Shown piece after piece: positions 8,907 through 18,082 of a DNA stretch of 64,000 bases. This DNA is from an uncultured Verrucomicrobiota bacterium. GTDB taxonomy: Bacteria; Verrucomicrobiota; Verrucomicrobiia; Limisphaerales; UBA9464. The position numbers and the translations under genes were made by a program. Positions within the stretch are counted from its first letter, which is position 1. Each line of letters starts with the position of its first letter. The stretch lies in the NCBI GenBank assembly GCA_903907925.1, contig CAIVQB010000115.1:1-64000 (forward strand), written 5' to 3'. Below the pieces are notes generated by a model. That model was not told the origin of the DNA. It did no database searches and saw nothing but the letters and a program-made list of their open reading frames with translations.

Positions 8907-8931
8907 GGGGTCAATCCTCACCATTGACACC
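8907..8931 (-). repeat. Imperfect inverted repeat, right arm of sigma module
   Basis: Read on the minus strand it begins GGTGTCAATGGTGAGGATTG. It is the inverted partner of 6264-6288, with four mismatches in 25. The pair spans 2,668 bp and contains only the two sigma-module genes. Confidence 0.7.
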
Positions 8932-9017
8932 CTCCTTTGTACCGGGTGCCGAAGGTTTGTGGGGAGGTGACGCCGCTTCAAGGTTTGGGGATGTCAGGAT
9001 TCGAAACCTTGGGCGCT

Positions 9018-9080
9018 ACCCGAGGCTGGTATCGGACGGGCTGTTGGCCCGTTGAAAAAGGCGCAGGCCCAACAATACGA
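9018..9080 (-). repeat. Dispersed repeat, copy B
   Basis: Read on the minus strand this segment contains GATACCAGCCTCGGGTAGCG followed by CCCAAGGT. It closely matches ATACCAGCCTTGGGCACCG-CCCAAGGT inside the element at 16125-16425. It is non-coding in both places, so it is a shared repeat, not a shared gene. Confidence 0.6.
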
Positions 9081-9302
9081 CCCCGTCCCGACGCTGATCG
9101 GGCCAATGACGGTGGAGTCGCGAATCGGATGGATCAGCGGTCTCGACGGGGGATTCTCCCGCGACGAGACTCCACGCCTTTGAGGGATGGGAATGAGAAA
9201 TGATTGAAACCTACCGCTCGCCATCCGGGTTGAATAGGGATCGGCCGCGGCGTGGAGGTCACGCCGGGGTGTCGGTCATCTTGAGTTGCTGAAACTGTTC
9301 CC

Positions 9303-10304
9303 ATGAAAACACGCGCTATTCTAACACTGATTCTCGCCTTCGCCGGGGCTCTCCTGGTTTCGGCGGCGACCGAGGAATCCTTCCAGACCAACCTCACCGT
9401 CCTGCCCGCCGGCAAGCTGATCGTGGACGTCGATTTTGGGGCCATCGAGGTGACCACCAACGCCGCCAGCCAGGTGTCGCTGGACGTGTATCGCAAGGTG
9501 TCCATGCCGACTTCCGTCAAGGAGCGCGAGTTCCTTGACGAACGGCCGATCGTCGTTTCCAGGGAGGGCAACACGGTGACGATTCGAGCCCGGAAACCGG
9601 GCAAGACGAGTTGGAACTGGTCGTTCGGTCGGCAGAGCACCGAGGGCCGGTTCCGAATCGCTGTTCCGGCCTCTTTCAACACGGTGCTCAACACCCGCGG
9701 TGGCCCGATCCATGTGTCGGATCTCGCCGCGACGGTCCAGGCCGATACCTCGGGCGGCGGTCTCCGCTTTACAAGAATTCTGGCCGACATCACCGGAAAT
9801 ACCTCCGGCGGCGGCATTCAACTCAGTGAATGTCAGGGAACCCTCAAGGTCGATACCAGCGGCGGCGGGATTCAGTCGGAGGGTGGATCGGGTTCGCTCC
9901 GCGCCAACACCTCGGGCGGATCCATCACCGTCCGAAACTTTGGCGGACCCGCCCATCTCGATACCTCGGGCGGAGGCATCCGGGTGGAAAATGTCCGTGG
10001 CACTGTAAGTGGTTCGACCTCCGGTGGATCAATCCATGCCAGTCTTCCGTCGCCCGTTCCTGGCACCGTCAAATTGTCGACCTCCGGCGGTGGCATTGAA
10101 CTCCAAGTTCCCTCCACCGCGGCCTTTGATCTCGATGCGTCGACCTCCGCCGGCGGGGTTTCCTGCGATCTGCCCATTGTCACCAACGGAAAGCCGCACC
10201 ATGACCACCTCAAGGGACCAGTAAACGGAGGCGGACCGCGGGTCGAACTGCAGACCAGTGCCGGCGGTGTTCGCATCCGGTCGCTGTCGGTATCGGCGAA
10301 GTGA
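9303..10304 (+). CDS. DUF4097-type beta-solenoid exported protein
   Basis: A 333-residue protein with a signal peptide (MKTRAILTLILAFAGALLVSA). The central part (about residues 135-260) is a run of roughly 18-residue repeats each carrying TSGGG-I or a near variant: DTSGGGLRF, NTSGGGIQL, DTSGGGIQS, NTSGGSITV, DTSGGGIRV, STSGGSIHA, STSGGGIEL, then TSAGGV. This fits the right-handed beta-solenoid of the DUF4097 (putative adhesin) family. It probably sits on or outside the cell envelope; no enzymatic motif is visible. A divergent paralogue lies at 11722-12753, beyond a glycosyltransferase gene. Confidence 0.88.
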   Translation: MKTRAILTLILAFAGALLVSAATEESFQTNLTVLPAGKLIVDVDFGAIEVTTNAASQVSLDVYRKVSMPTSVKEREFLDERPIVVSREGNTVTIRARKPGKTSWNWSFGRQSTEGRFRIAVPASFNTVLNTRGGPIHVSDLAATVQADTSGGGLRFTRILADITGNTSGGGIQLSECQGTLKVDTSGGGIQSEGGSGSLRANTSGGSITVRNFGGPAHLDTSGGGIRVENVRGTVSGSTSGGSIHASLPSPVPGTVKLSTSGGGIELQVPSTAAFDLDASTSAGGVSCDLPIVTNGKPHHDHLKGPVNGGGPRVELQTSAGGVRIRSLSVSAK

Positions 10305-10486
10305 CGGCCCGGCTTCCGCCGCCCTTGCGGCGATGACCGAGCCACGTTGGAATTCGAGCCCGCTCTTGACCCCGGCGGGTCTCCTTTGCGCTCATGGCGG
10401 CCAAGCCGGCCACGGACGGAAAACGTTCCGACCGTTTTCGGCGCCCCCATGCCCCTCCTCATCCTCATTCACGAAAGGATTGAGTG

Positions 10487-11638
10487 ATGGACGCGCCGTT
10501 GAAGGTGGCGCACCTGTGTGCCGGGAATCTCTACGGCGGTGTTGAGACGTTCCTCGAGACATTTGCCCGGCATGAACCGACTGTCCGGATGGAGAGTCAT
10601 TTTCTCGTCGGTTGGGAGGGGCGTCATGCCGAGGGATTGCGGGTCGCCGGAGCGCGTGTGGAAATCGTGGGTGGTGCCCGCCTTTCCCGCCCGTGGCAGA
10701 TTCTCACGGTTCGCCGTCGTGTCCGGGAATGTTTCCTGCGCCTCCGGCCCGATGTGGTGCTGGTTCATTCGGGATGGACCCAACTCGTCATGGGCCCCGC
10801 TGCGATTCAATTGGGTCTTCCGCTCGGACTGTGGCTCCACAATGACCTTCCAAGCCGCGGTGTATTGCATCGTATCGCGCGTCGGGTACGCCCGGCTGGC
10901 CTGATCGCCAACAGCCAGTTCACCGCGGCGAGCGCGTCACGATGGTACGCGTCCCGGCCCAGGGTGATTTACTACCCAATTGACCGTCCGCCCCCGTCCG
11001 ATGCTGACACCCGAACTCGTCTGCGGGAATCCCAGGGAGCCACGGAACAAACGGTGGTGCTGCTCCAGGCCAGCCGGTTGCAGGCGTGGAAGGGGCACCG
11101 CCACACGCTCGCGGCCTTGCATCCGCTGCGGCATCGAAAGGATTGGGTGTGGTGGATTGCCGGCGGCGCGCAACGTCCCGAGGAAGAGAAATACCGTGAT
11201 GCGCTCATTCAGGAGGCAGCGACGCTCGGTCTTTCAGGACACCTCCGATGGCTGGGACATCGCAACGATATGAGCGACCTGCTCACCGCGGCCGACGTCT
11301 ATTGCCAGGTCAATGAGACACCCGAGCCGTTCGGAATCGTCTTTCTGGAATCGCTGTATGCCGGCCGGCCGGTCGTTACCGGCGACGCGGGCGGGATCGC
11401 CGAAGTGGTGGACGATTCCTGCGGCCGACGAGTGCTCGCCGGCGACGCTCCGCGACTCACAGCGGTGTTGACTGAACTACTCGATCAACCGGATCTACGG
11501 AACGCCCTTGGGATTCGGGGTCGGGATCGTGCCACGCTGTTTTGTGATCCCGATCGACAAATGAAGGCGATTGCCGCGTGCCTGCGCGAGATCGTCAGTG
11601 CTTTCTCCAAGAATTGGCCGCAGGGGGCCAAGCGATGA
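10487..11638 (+). CDS. Glycosyltransferase family 4 protein
   Basis: A 383-residue GT4-type (GT-B fold) glycosyltransferase, probably adding a sugar from a nucleotide-sugar donor to an envelope glycan or lipid carrier. The N-terminal half opens with VAHLCAGNLYGGVETFLE. The C-terminal half has LLQASRLQAWKGH, WLGHRNDM and the donor-site motif EPFGIVFLESLYAGRPVVTGDAGGIAEVV (E-x7-E). The ATG at 10487 is preferred over the GTG at 10484 because of the AAGGA 8 nt upstream. It lies between two DUF4097 genes, so glycosylation of a surface protein is a reasonable guess. Confidence 0.92.
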   Translation: MDAPLKVAHLCAGNLYGGVETFLETFARHEPTVRMESHFLVGWEGRHAEGLRVAGARVEIVGGARLSRPWQILTVRRRVRECFLRLRPDVVLVHSGWTQLVMGPAAIQLGLPLGLWLHNDLPSRGVLHRIARRVRPAGLIANSQFTAASASRWYASRPRVIYYPIDRPPPSDADTRTRLRESQGATEQTVVLLQASRLQAWKGHRHTLAALHPLRHRKDWVWWIAGGAQRPEEEKYRDALIQEAATLGLSGHLRWLGHRNDMSDLLTAADVYCQVNETPEPFGIVFLESLYAGRPVVTGDAGGIAEVVDDSCGRRVLAGDAPRLTAVLTELLDQPDLRNALGIRGRDRATLFCDPDRQMKAIAACLREIVSAFSKNWPQGAKR

Positions 11639-11721
11639 AGAGTCGGGCTGACGTGGCCGAGTCCGGTGTTGGGTGTTATCAATCCACTCCGCCGGCGCAG
11701 GATCGTCGACGGGAAAGACTC

Positions 11722-12753
11722 GTGCGAAACAACATTCAATGGATGGTCGGGATGGCGATCGCGGTTGGCATCGGGATGACAACCGCGAGTGCCACCACCG
11801 AAGAAACGGTGCGGACCAATCTGCCCGCTCTCGCAGCCGGACAATTGGTGATCGATCTGGACGCCTGCGCCGTGGAAATCACGACCCACAACCGTCCCGA
11901 GATCCGCCTGGAAGCGGTCCGGACCGCCCGGGGTCGCGGAGCCGCCCGCGAGGGTGAGATTCTCGCGCAGAGCCCGGTTCGCTTTCGTCAGGACAGCAAC
12001 ACCTGGACGATCACCGCCCTCGGTGACCCCTCGAATCCGCCACTCCTGGACGGTGCCCGGCCGAATCTCAGCGGACTTTTCCGTCTCTGGATTCCCGCGG
12101 AGTTCACGGTTTCGATCAAAACGCGGGCCGGCTCGATTCATGTCGCGGATGTGAAAGGGAAGGTCCGGGCCGAAACCGGCGGCGGTGGACTCCGGTTTTC
12201 CAAAATCACTGGAGATGTGACGGGAGAGACAGCGTCGGGTCCGGTTCAAATCGATGGTTGCGTCGGAATCTGCAAGGTGGTGACACGGGGCGGCGGAATT
12301 CAGGTCGATGGCGGTTCCGGCTCGCTCCAGGTGGAAACTTCGGGTGGAACCATTCTGGTACGGCAATTCCGGGGTGTAGTCCGTGCCGAGACGGATGGCG
12401 GAGGGATCCGTTTCGTGAAGATTGCGGGCGCGATCGTGGGTCTGACGGGAAGCGGCAGTGTGGCGGCCGAATTTGATCAACCGCCGGCGGGTCCCGTCCG
12501 GCTCGAAACGTCGGGAGGCGGCATCACGCTGAAGATTCCACGGACTGCCGGTTTTGATCTCGATGCGCTGACTTCCGCCGGATCGGTGTTGCTGGGGCTC
12601 GGCAAGCCGACGGGTGAAAGTGCGCCCACCGAGGCGCGGAAGGAAAAAGTGAACGGGGGTGGGCCTGAGATCCGGTTGCGGACCGGCGCGGGTTCCATTC
12701 GAATCATCGGCACCGATCCCGTGCCGGCGCGAACGGAGACTCGTCTTCCGTGA
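11722..12753 (+). CDS. DUF4097-type protein, divergent paralogue
   Basis: A 343-residue paralogue of the protein at 9303-10304. After a signal peptide (IQWMVGMAIAVGIGMTTASA) the mature part begins ATTEETVRTNLPALAAGQLV, parallel to ATEESFQTNLTVLPAGKLI in the first copy. The solenoid repeats keep the 18-residue spacing but many TSGGG turns are altered (ETGGGGLRF, ETASGPVQI, VTRGGGIQV, ETDGGGIRF). I chose the GTG at 11722 because it places the signal peptide at the N terminus. An ATG at 11635 overlapping the preceding stop would add 29 residues. The GTG start of the next gene overlaps this stop. Confidence 0.84.
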   Translation: MRNNIQWMVGMAIAVGIGMTTASATTEETVRTNLPALAAGQLVIDLDACAVEITTHNRPEIRLEAVRTARGRGAAREGEILAQSPVRFRQDSNTWTITALGDPSNPPLLDGARPNLSGLFRLWIPAEFTVSIKTRAGSIHVADVKGKVRAETGGGGLRFSKITGDVTGETASGPVQIDGCVGICKVVTRGGGIQVDGGSGSLQVETSGGTILVRQFRGVVRAETDGGGIRFVKIAGAIVGLTGSGSVAAEFDQPPAGPVRLETSGGGITLKIPRTAGFDLDALTSAGSVLLGLGKPTGESAPTEARKEKVNGGGPEIRLRTGAGSIRIIGTDPVPARTETRLP

Positions 12754-13436
12754 CCCGACGGTTGGCAGTGATCGGGGATCGCAGTGAGGCGGTATTGGCC
12801 CATTCAGCCATCCCGCAGGCTCTGGCCTTGTCCGGTGCCGGCGTGGAATGGCAATGGCTGGGTACGGAAGAGGTCACGCTCCAACGGTTGGAATCCGTTG
12901 ATGGAATCTGGCTGGTTCCCGGTTCGCCTTATCGCAGTTTGGAGGGAGCCCTGCTGGCGTGTCGCTGGGCGCGTGAAAACTGGGTCGCATTCCTCGGCAC
13001 CTGCGGCGGGTTTCAACATGCGCTGCTCGAGTTCGCGCAAAACGTTGCGGGGATCGCCGATGCCGCGCATGGCGAGACCGACCCGGATTCGGCGACTCAG
13101 GTGATTGCGTTGATGCAATGTGGCCTGGTCGAGCGGGAGGCGAGAGTGCGATTCCAGACGGGAAGCCGGCTTCGGTTGTTGATGGGTGTCGATGAATCGC
13201 TGGAGGGTTACCACTGCCGGTACGGATTGAATCCTGACCATCGCGCCGGATTGGAAGCCGCTGGATTTCGGTTCTCCGCCTTTGACGCGGCGGGAGAGGT
13301 TCGCGGCGGCGAGTTGCCCGACCATCCGTTTTTCGTGGGAACATTGTTTCAACCAGAACGACACGCGCTGCGCGGGGTGGTGCATCCGGTGATCCGTGGA
13401 TTTCTGGACGCTGTTAGAAACCGGGCCGCCGGGTGA
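12750..13436 (+). CDS. CTP synthase C-terminal-like glutamine amidotransferase domain protein
   Basis: A 228-residue stand-alone class I glutamine-amidotransferase-like protein resembling the C-terminal half of CTP synthase; the synthetase domain is absent. The nucleophile elbow is intact (FLGTCGGFQHALLEF, C85). Where the family normally has FHPE, with the catalytic histidine, this protein has FQPE (Q201, E203). It may therefore not hydrolyse glutamine in the classical way. I recall a named group, CTP synthase C-terminal region-related (seleno)protein, with this form. The GTG start overlaps the DUF4097 stop by 4 nt. Confidence 0.82.
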   Translation: MTRRLAVIGDRSEAVLAHSAIPQALALSGAGVEWQWLGTEEVTLQRLESVDGIWLVPGSPYRSLEGALLACRWARENWVAFLGTCGGFQHALLEFAQNVAGIADAAHGETDPDSATQVIALMQCGLVEREARVRFQTGSRLRLLMGVDESLEGYHCRYGLNPDHRAGLEAAGFRFSAFDAAGEVRGGELPDHPFFVGTLFQPERHALRGVVHPVIRGFLDAVRNRAAG

Positions 13437-13478
13437 TGGACAGATTCGTGCCTCTCGCCCACTCTCCAGCTCCTTCCT

Positions 13479-15011
<1,533 letters not shown>

Positions 15012-15032
15012 GCGGCGAAAGAATTATTCCGA

Positions 15033-16112
15033 GTGACCTCCGATTCCACCCCATCGATTCCCACCGGTGATGCACCCCGTCCCCAGCGTCGGGTACGTTA
15101 TTCAGGTAAGAATCCACGGCGGTTTTCGGAGAAGTACAAGGAGCACGCCGCCGATCAATACGGTGCCGACGTCGCCAAGGTGGTCGCCAGTGGCAAGACG
15201 CCGGCGGGAATGCATCGACCGATCCTGGTGCGGGAGATCCTCGAAAGTCTGGCACCGAAGCCTGGATCGGTGATGGTCGATTGCACCCTGGGCTACGGCG
15301 GACACGCCCGTGAGATTTTGGGTGCGATCGCGCCCGGCGGTCGGTTGATCGGCCTGGATGTTGATCCAATTGAACAACCCAAGACGCTGGAACGATTGCG
15401 GTCGGCGGGTTTCGGTCCTGACGCCTTCACGGCAGTGCGGCGCAATTTTGCAGGGTTGCCGCAGATCCTGGCGGAACTTGGCCTGGACGGCGTCGACGGC
15501 ATTCTGGCCGACCTCGGTGTGTCCTCGATGCAACTGGATGATCCGGCACGGGGATTTACCTTCAAAGAGGACGGTCCGCTGGATCTCCGATTGAACCCGG
15601 AACGCTCACCATCTGCCTCCGAATGGCTGGCCCGGGTGAGCCGCGGAGATTTGGAGACGGCACTCCGGGATCATGCCGACGAACCGCATGCGACCGTGCT
15701 GGCCGACGCCATCGTGGCCGCGCGTCAACGGGAGCCCATCACACGCACCGCGCGCCTGGCCGCCGTGATCCGCGAGACGTTGCGAACCGGGAAGCTCGCA
15801 TCGACCCGTGATTTGGAAAACATCTGCATCCGGCGTGTTTTTCAAGCCCTGCGGATCGCCGTAAACGATGAGTTTGGCGTTCTGGACGGCCTGCTGCGAA
15901 ACCTGCCGTACTGCCTGAAATCGGGCGGTCGGGTGGCCATTCTTTCGTTTCACTCGGGCGAGGATCGCCGGGTGAAAAAGGCGTTTCAAGAGGGCCTCCG
16001 GAGCGGGGTTTATTCTGAAATCGCACCCGAGTTGATCCGGCCCGACGCGGAGGAATTGCGGTCGAATCCGCGAAGTTCGCCAGCAAAGTTGCGCTGGGCC
16101 GTTCGCGCTTGA
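15033..16112 (+). CDS. rsmH: 16S rRNA (cytosine1402-N4)-methyltransferase RsmH
   Basis: A 359-residue RsmH (MraW), which methylates N4 of C1402 in the decoding centre of 16S rRNA using S-adenosylmethionine. The SAM-binding motif is DCTLGYGGHAREIL with IGLDVDP. Family signatures ILADLGVSSMQLDDPARGF, PLDLRLNP and the C-terminal SFHSGEDRRVKKAF are present. A 45-residue basic N-terminal extension precedes the usual HRPVLL-like start (MHRPILVREIL). rsmH usually heads the mraZ-rsmH-ftsL-ftsI cell-division cluster; here it stands alone after xylulokinase. The start is GTG. Confidence 0.94.
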   Translation: MTSDSTPSIPTGDAPRPQRRVRYSGKNPRRFSEKYKEHAADQYGADVAKVVASGKTPAGMHRPILVREILESLAPKPGSVMVDCTLGYGGHAREILGAIAPGGRLIGLDVDPIEQPKTLERLRSAGFGPDAFTAVRRNFAGLPQILAELGLDGVDGILADLGVSSMQLDDPARGFTFKEDGPLDLRLNPERSPSASEWLARVSRGDLETALRDHADEPHATVLADAIVAARQREPITRTARLAAVIRETLRTGKLASTRDLENICIRRVFQALRIAVNDEFGVLDGLLRNLPYCLKSGGRVAILSFHSGEDRRVKKAFQEGLRSGVYSEIAPELIRPDAEELRSNPRSSPAKLRWAVRA

Positions 16113-16124
16113 ACGGGGCACATC

Positions 16125-16425
16125 TTGACACTGTCCCCGGACGCCGCGGGCCGTGGGTTCGCAAGACGGCCTCAACTCATTCCACCCGCCGCTCGATGGC
16201 GATGTGGCTGCGGGTCACAGACCCGCGCTCCATAGCGGGGAGGCAAAACTTCTGTTGTTCTCAGGGCCAAGGGCCCGCCCCATACCAGCCTTGGGCACCG
16301 CCCAAGGTGGAGGGCCTCGGTTCAACCCGAGCCCCATATTCGTTTTGGTACGCGGTGGATCGGCCGCCGTGGGTCGGATGCATGCCCCACGCTATTCCGA
16401 CGGGCGTCCATAGGGGCAGTGTCCA
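16125..16425. repeat. About 300-bp MITE-like element, dispersed repeat copy A
   Basis: The non-coding gap between rsmH and the next gene holds an element bounded by imperfect inverted repeats. The left end is TTGACACTGTCCCCGGACGC (from 16125). The right end, read on the minus strand, is TGGACACTGCCCCTATGGAC (from 16425). Inside are GGCCAAGGGCCCGCCCCATA, then CCAGCCTTGGGC-ACCGCCCAAGGT (shared with 9018-9080) and CCCGAGCCCCATATTCGTTT (shared with 30167-30203). No coding frame is credible. Confidence 0.62.
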
Positions 16426-16506
16426 GATACGCCCGCTTGAACGAGGTGCTTAAACCGAGCCTTGCCTCGGGCGTCGGTCCGGGGCATGGGTAGCGCCTAC
16501 CCCCGA

Positions 16507-17520
16507 ATGAGAATCACCCCATCAGCACCCCCGGTTGGATCCGGAAATCGTTCCTCATTGAAACCCTGGTTCGTCGTTGCAGTGGTCTTCGGCTGTCTGG
16601 CACCTATCACCGGACTGGCGCAGGACGCGCCGCGGTTTCTGGATGTCCAGCGGCAGACCAACAATGAAGTTCAACTCAAGGTCGTGGTCCCGACCGGGCA
16701 GGTCTTCCGTGTCGAGGCGGCCTCCGAATTGTCCAACTGGGAGCCGGTCGTTACGGTCAAGAGCACCAGCACCAATCAAATCGTCGATACCGCAGCCCCG
16801 TTTCTGGGTCGGCGGTTTTATCGGGCGATTTCTTTGGACGATACGAATGCCCTGACCGGGGATCACCTCGTGACGTTGGACGGCGATGTTCTGATTCACC
16901 CGGTCAATCACGCCAGTTTCGTCATGAAGTGGAAGGGGCTGACGATCTATAACGATCCGGTGGGTGCCGCGTCCTTGTACAAAGGGATCCCTGCCGCGGA
17001 TCTCGTCCTGATCAGTCACGCCCACTCGGACCATTTTGACACCGGCACCCTGACGGCGATCAAGCAGGCGGGCACGTTGATGGTGGCTCCGGCGGCCGTG
17101 TACACGAGTCTTTCGACCGCCCTCAAGGCGATCACCATTCCGCTGGCGTACGGGAGTTCCACCAATCTGCTGGGACTCACCATCGACACCATTCCGGCCT
17201 ACAATTCCAACCATCCCAAAGGCACCGGGAACGGTTATATCGTCACTATCGGTGGCCGCCGCCTCTATATGAGTGGAGACACCGGTGACATCGCCGAAAT
17301 GAAGACGATCACCGGCATCGACGTCGCCTTCGTCTGCGTGAACGTGCCCTACACCATGACGGTGAATCAGGCGGCCGCCATCGTTCGCATTTTTCAACCC
17401 AAGGTGGTTTACCCCTACCATTACAAAAACGCGGACAACAGCCTCGCCAACCTCACCAGCTTGAAACAGTTGATCGGCTCCGACCTGGGCATCGAGGTGC
17501 GCCAGCGGAAGTGGTATTGA
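16507..17520 (+). CDS. Exported metallo-beta-lactamase-fold hydrolase
   Basis: A 337-residue protein with a signal segment (WFVVAVVFGCLAPITGLAQ). A short immunoglobulin/fibronectin-like stretch follows (VEAASELSNWEPV), of a kind I associate with Verrucomicrobial secreted proteins. The metallo-beta-lactamase fold begins at VTLDGDVLIHPVNHASFVM and contains the metal motif ISHAHSDHFD, the late histidine in YNSNHPKGTGNGY, MSGDTGD and the closing YPYHYKN. It resembles the UlaG-like/UPF0173 metal-dependent hydrolases; the substrate is unknown. The ATG at 16507 gives a compact signal peptide. The stop codon directly abuts an inverted-repeat element. Confidence 0.86.
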   Translation: MRITPSAPPVGSGNRSSLKPWFVVAVVFGCLAPITGLAQDAPRFLDVQRQTNNEVQLKVVVPTGQVFRVEAASELSNWEPVVTVKSTSTNQIVDTAAPFLGRRFYRAISLDDTNALTGDHLVTLDGDVLIHPVNHASFVMKWKGLTIYNDPVGAASLYKGIPAADLVLISHAHSDHFDTGTLTAIKQAGTLMVAPAAVYTSLSTALKAITIPLAYGSSTNLLGLTIDTIPAYNSNHPKGTGNGYIVTIGGRRLYMSGDTGDIAEMKTITGIDVAFVCVNVPYTMTVNQAAAIVRIFQPKVVYPYHYKNADNSLANLTSLKQLIGSDLGIEVRQRKWY

Positions 17521-17670
17521 GCCGGATCGATTCAGAAGAAGTAGAGCAGACACTGATTTCACGGATTTTCACGGATGGAGACAGAATGAACCGAAGCCGA
17601 TCTTTTCCTCTGAAATCCGTGTGAATCCGTGGAATTCGTGTCCTCCCGACTCCTTCTGAATCGATCCGGC
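17521..17670. repeat. Palindromic intergenic element filling a convergent gap
   Basis: A perfect 18-bp inverted repeat, GCCGGATCGATTCAGAAG at 17521-17538 and its complement at 17653-17670, encloses further inverted pieces (CACGGATTTTCACGGAT against AATCCGTGTGAATCCGTG). The element begins at the base after the stop codon of the upstream plus-strand gene and ends at the base before the stop codon of the minus-strand gene. It could act as a bidirectional terminator. Confidence 0.8.
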
Positions 17671-17901
17671 TTAGACTGTTGCCGTCGATGAGGGTTCAGA
17701 GGCCAGGAGCTCGCGGGCGGCGGTCAACTCTTCGGTCGGCACCTGGACTCGATAGGCGATGTCCGTTCCGCCGAGGGAAATGTTGGACGCGGTGTTGAGG
17801 TCCAGGGGATTCAATCCCGCGCTGCGCAGGGCGGAGATCAACACATCCGCTTCAATGGCGGTGCGGGCGGTTTGGACGACCGAAAAGGCGGGGGTGGTCA
17901 T
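17671..17901 (-). CDS. DUF2007 family small protein
   Basis: A 76-residue cytoplasmic protein matching the DUF2007 (putative signal-transducing) family: an EADVLISALRSAGLNPLDLN helix-strand unit, then YRVQVPTEELTAARELL. Such domains have a ferredoxin-like fold and are found alone or fused to other domains; their function is not established. It faces the metallo-beta-lactamase gene tail to tail across the palindrome at 17521-17670. Confidence 0.82.
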   Translation of the reverse strand: MTTPAFSVVQTARTAIEADVLISALRSAGLNPLDLNTASNISLGGTDIAYRVQVPTEELTAARELLASEPSSTATV

Positions 17902-18082
17902 GGAGGGAAGGATCGCTCAATTGGATTGAGGTGCAAACGTTGGGAGGAGCCGAACGACGCGGAGCGGTCCGACATTCAATTCCCAGCCACGGAACGCCGC
18001 CGCTTTTGCAGAACAGTACGCCACTGGGGAAGCGCCCGCCACTGGACCTGGGTTGTATTCGGAACGGCTCAGGCTCTTGCTT

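Larger units (their letters stand above)
8756..9302. other. Intergenic stretch with repeat arm, dispersed repeat copy and hairpin
   Basis: A 547-nt gap between divergent genes. It holds the right inverted-repeat arm (8907-8931), a copy of a dispersed repeat (about 9018-9080), and a hairpin with arms GTCTCG/CGAGAC and GGGG/TCCC around 9140-9170. The promoters of the sigma operon (minus) and the DUF4097 gene (plus) must lie here, but I cannot point to convincing -35/-10 boxes. Confidence 0.5.

Noticed and set aside
8937-9203. 88-codon open frame upstream of the first DUF4097 gene
   Set aside because: It lies across the dispersed repeat and a hairpin, and the translation shows no domain-like pattern.
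9720-10100. Roughly 54-bp periodic DNA repeats that could look like a CRISPR or tandem array
   Set aside because: The period is three times 18 codons and the sequence encodes the DUF4097 solenoid ladder. There are no spacers of constant length and no cas genes.
16109-16453. 114-codon open frame in the gap after rsmH
   Set aside because: It coincides with the inverted-repeat element. A similar translation from the 30.2-kb copy is out of register, which indicates a shared non-coding repeat.
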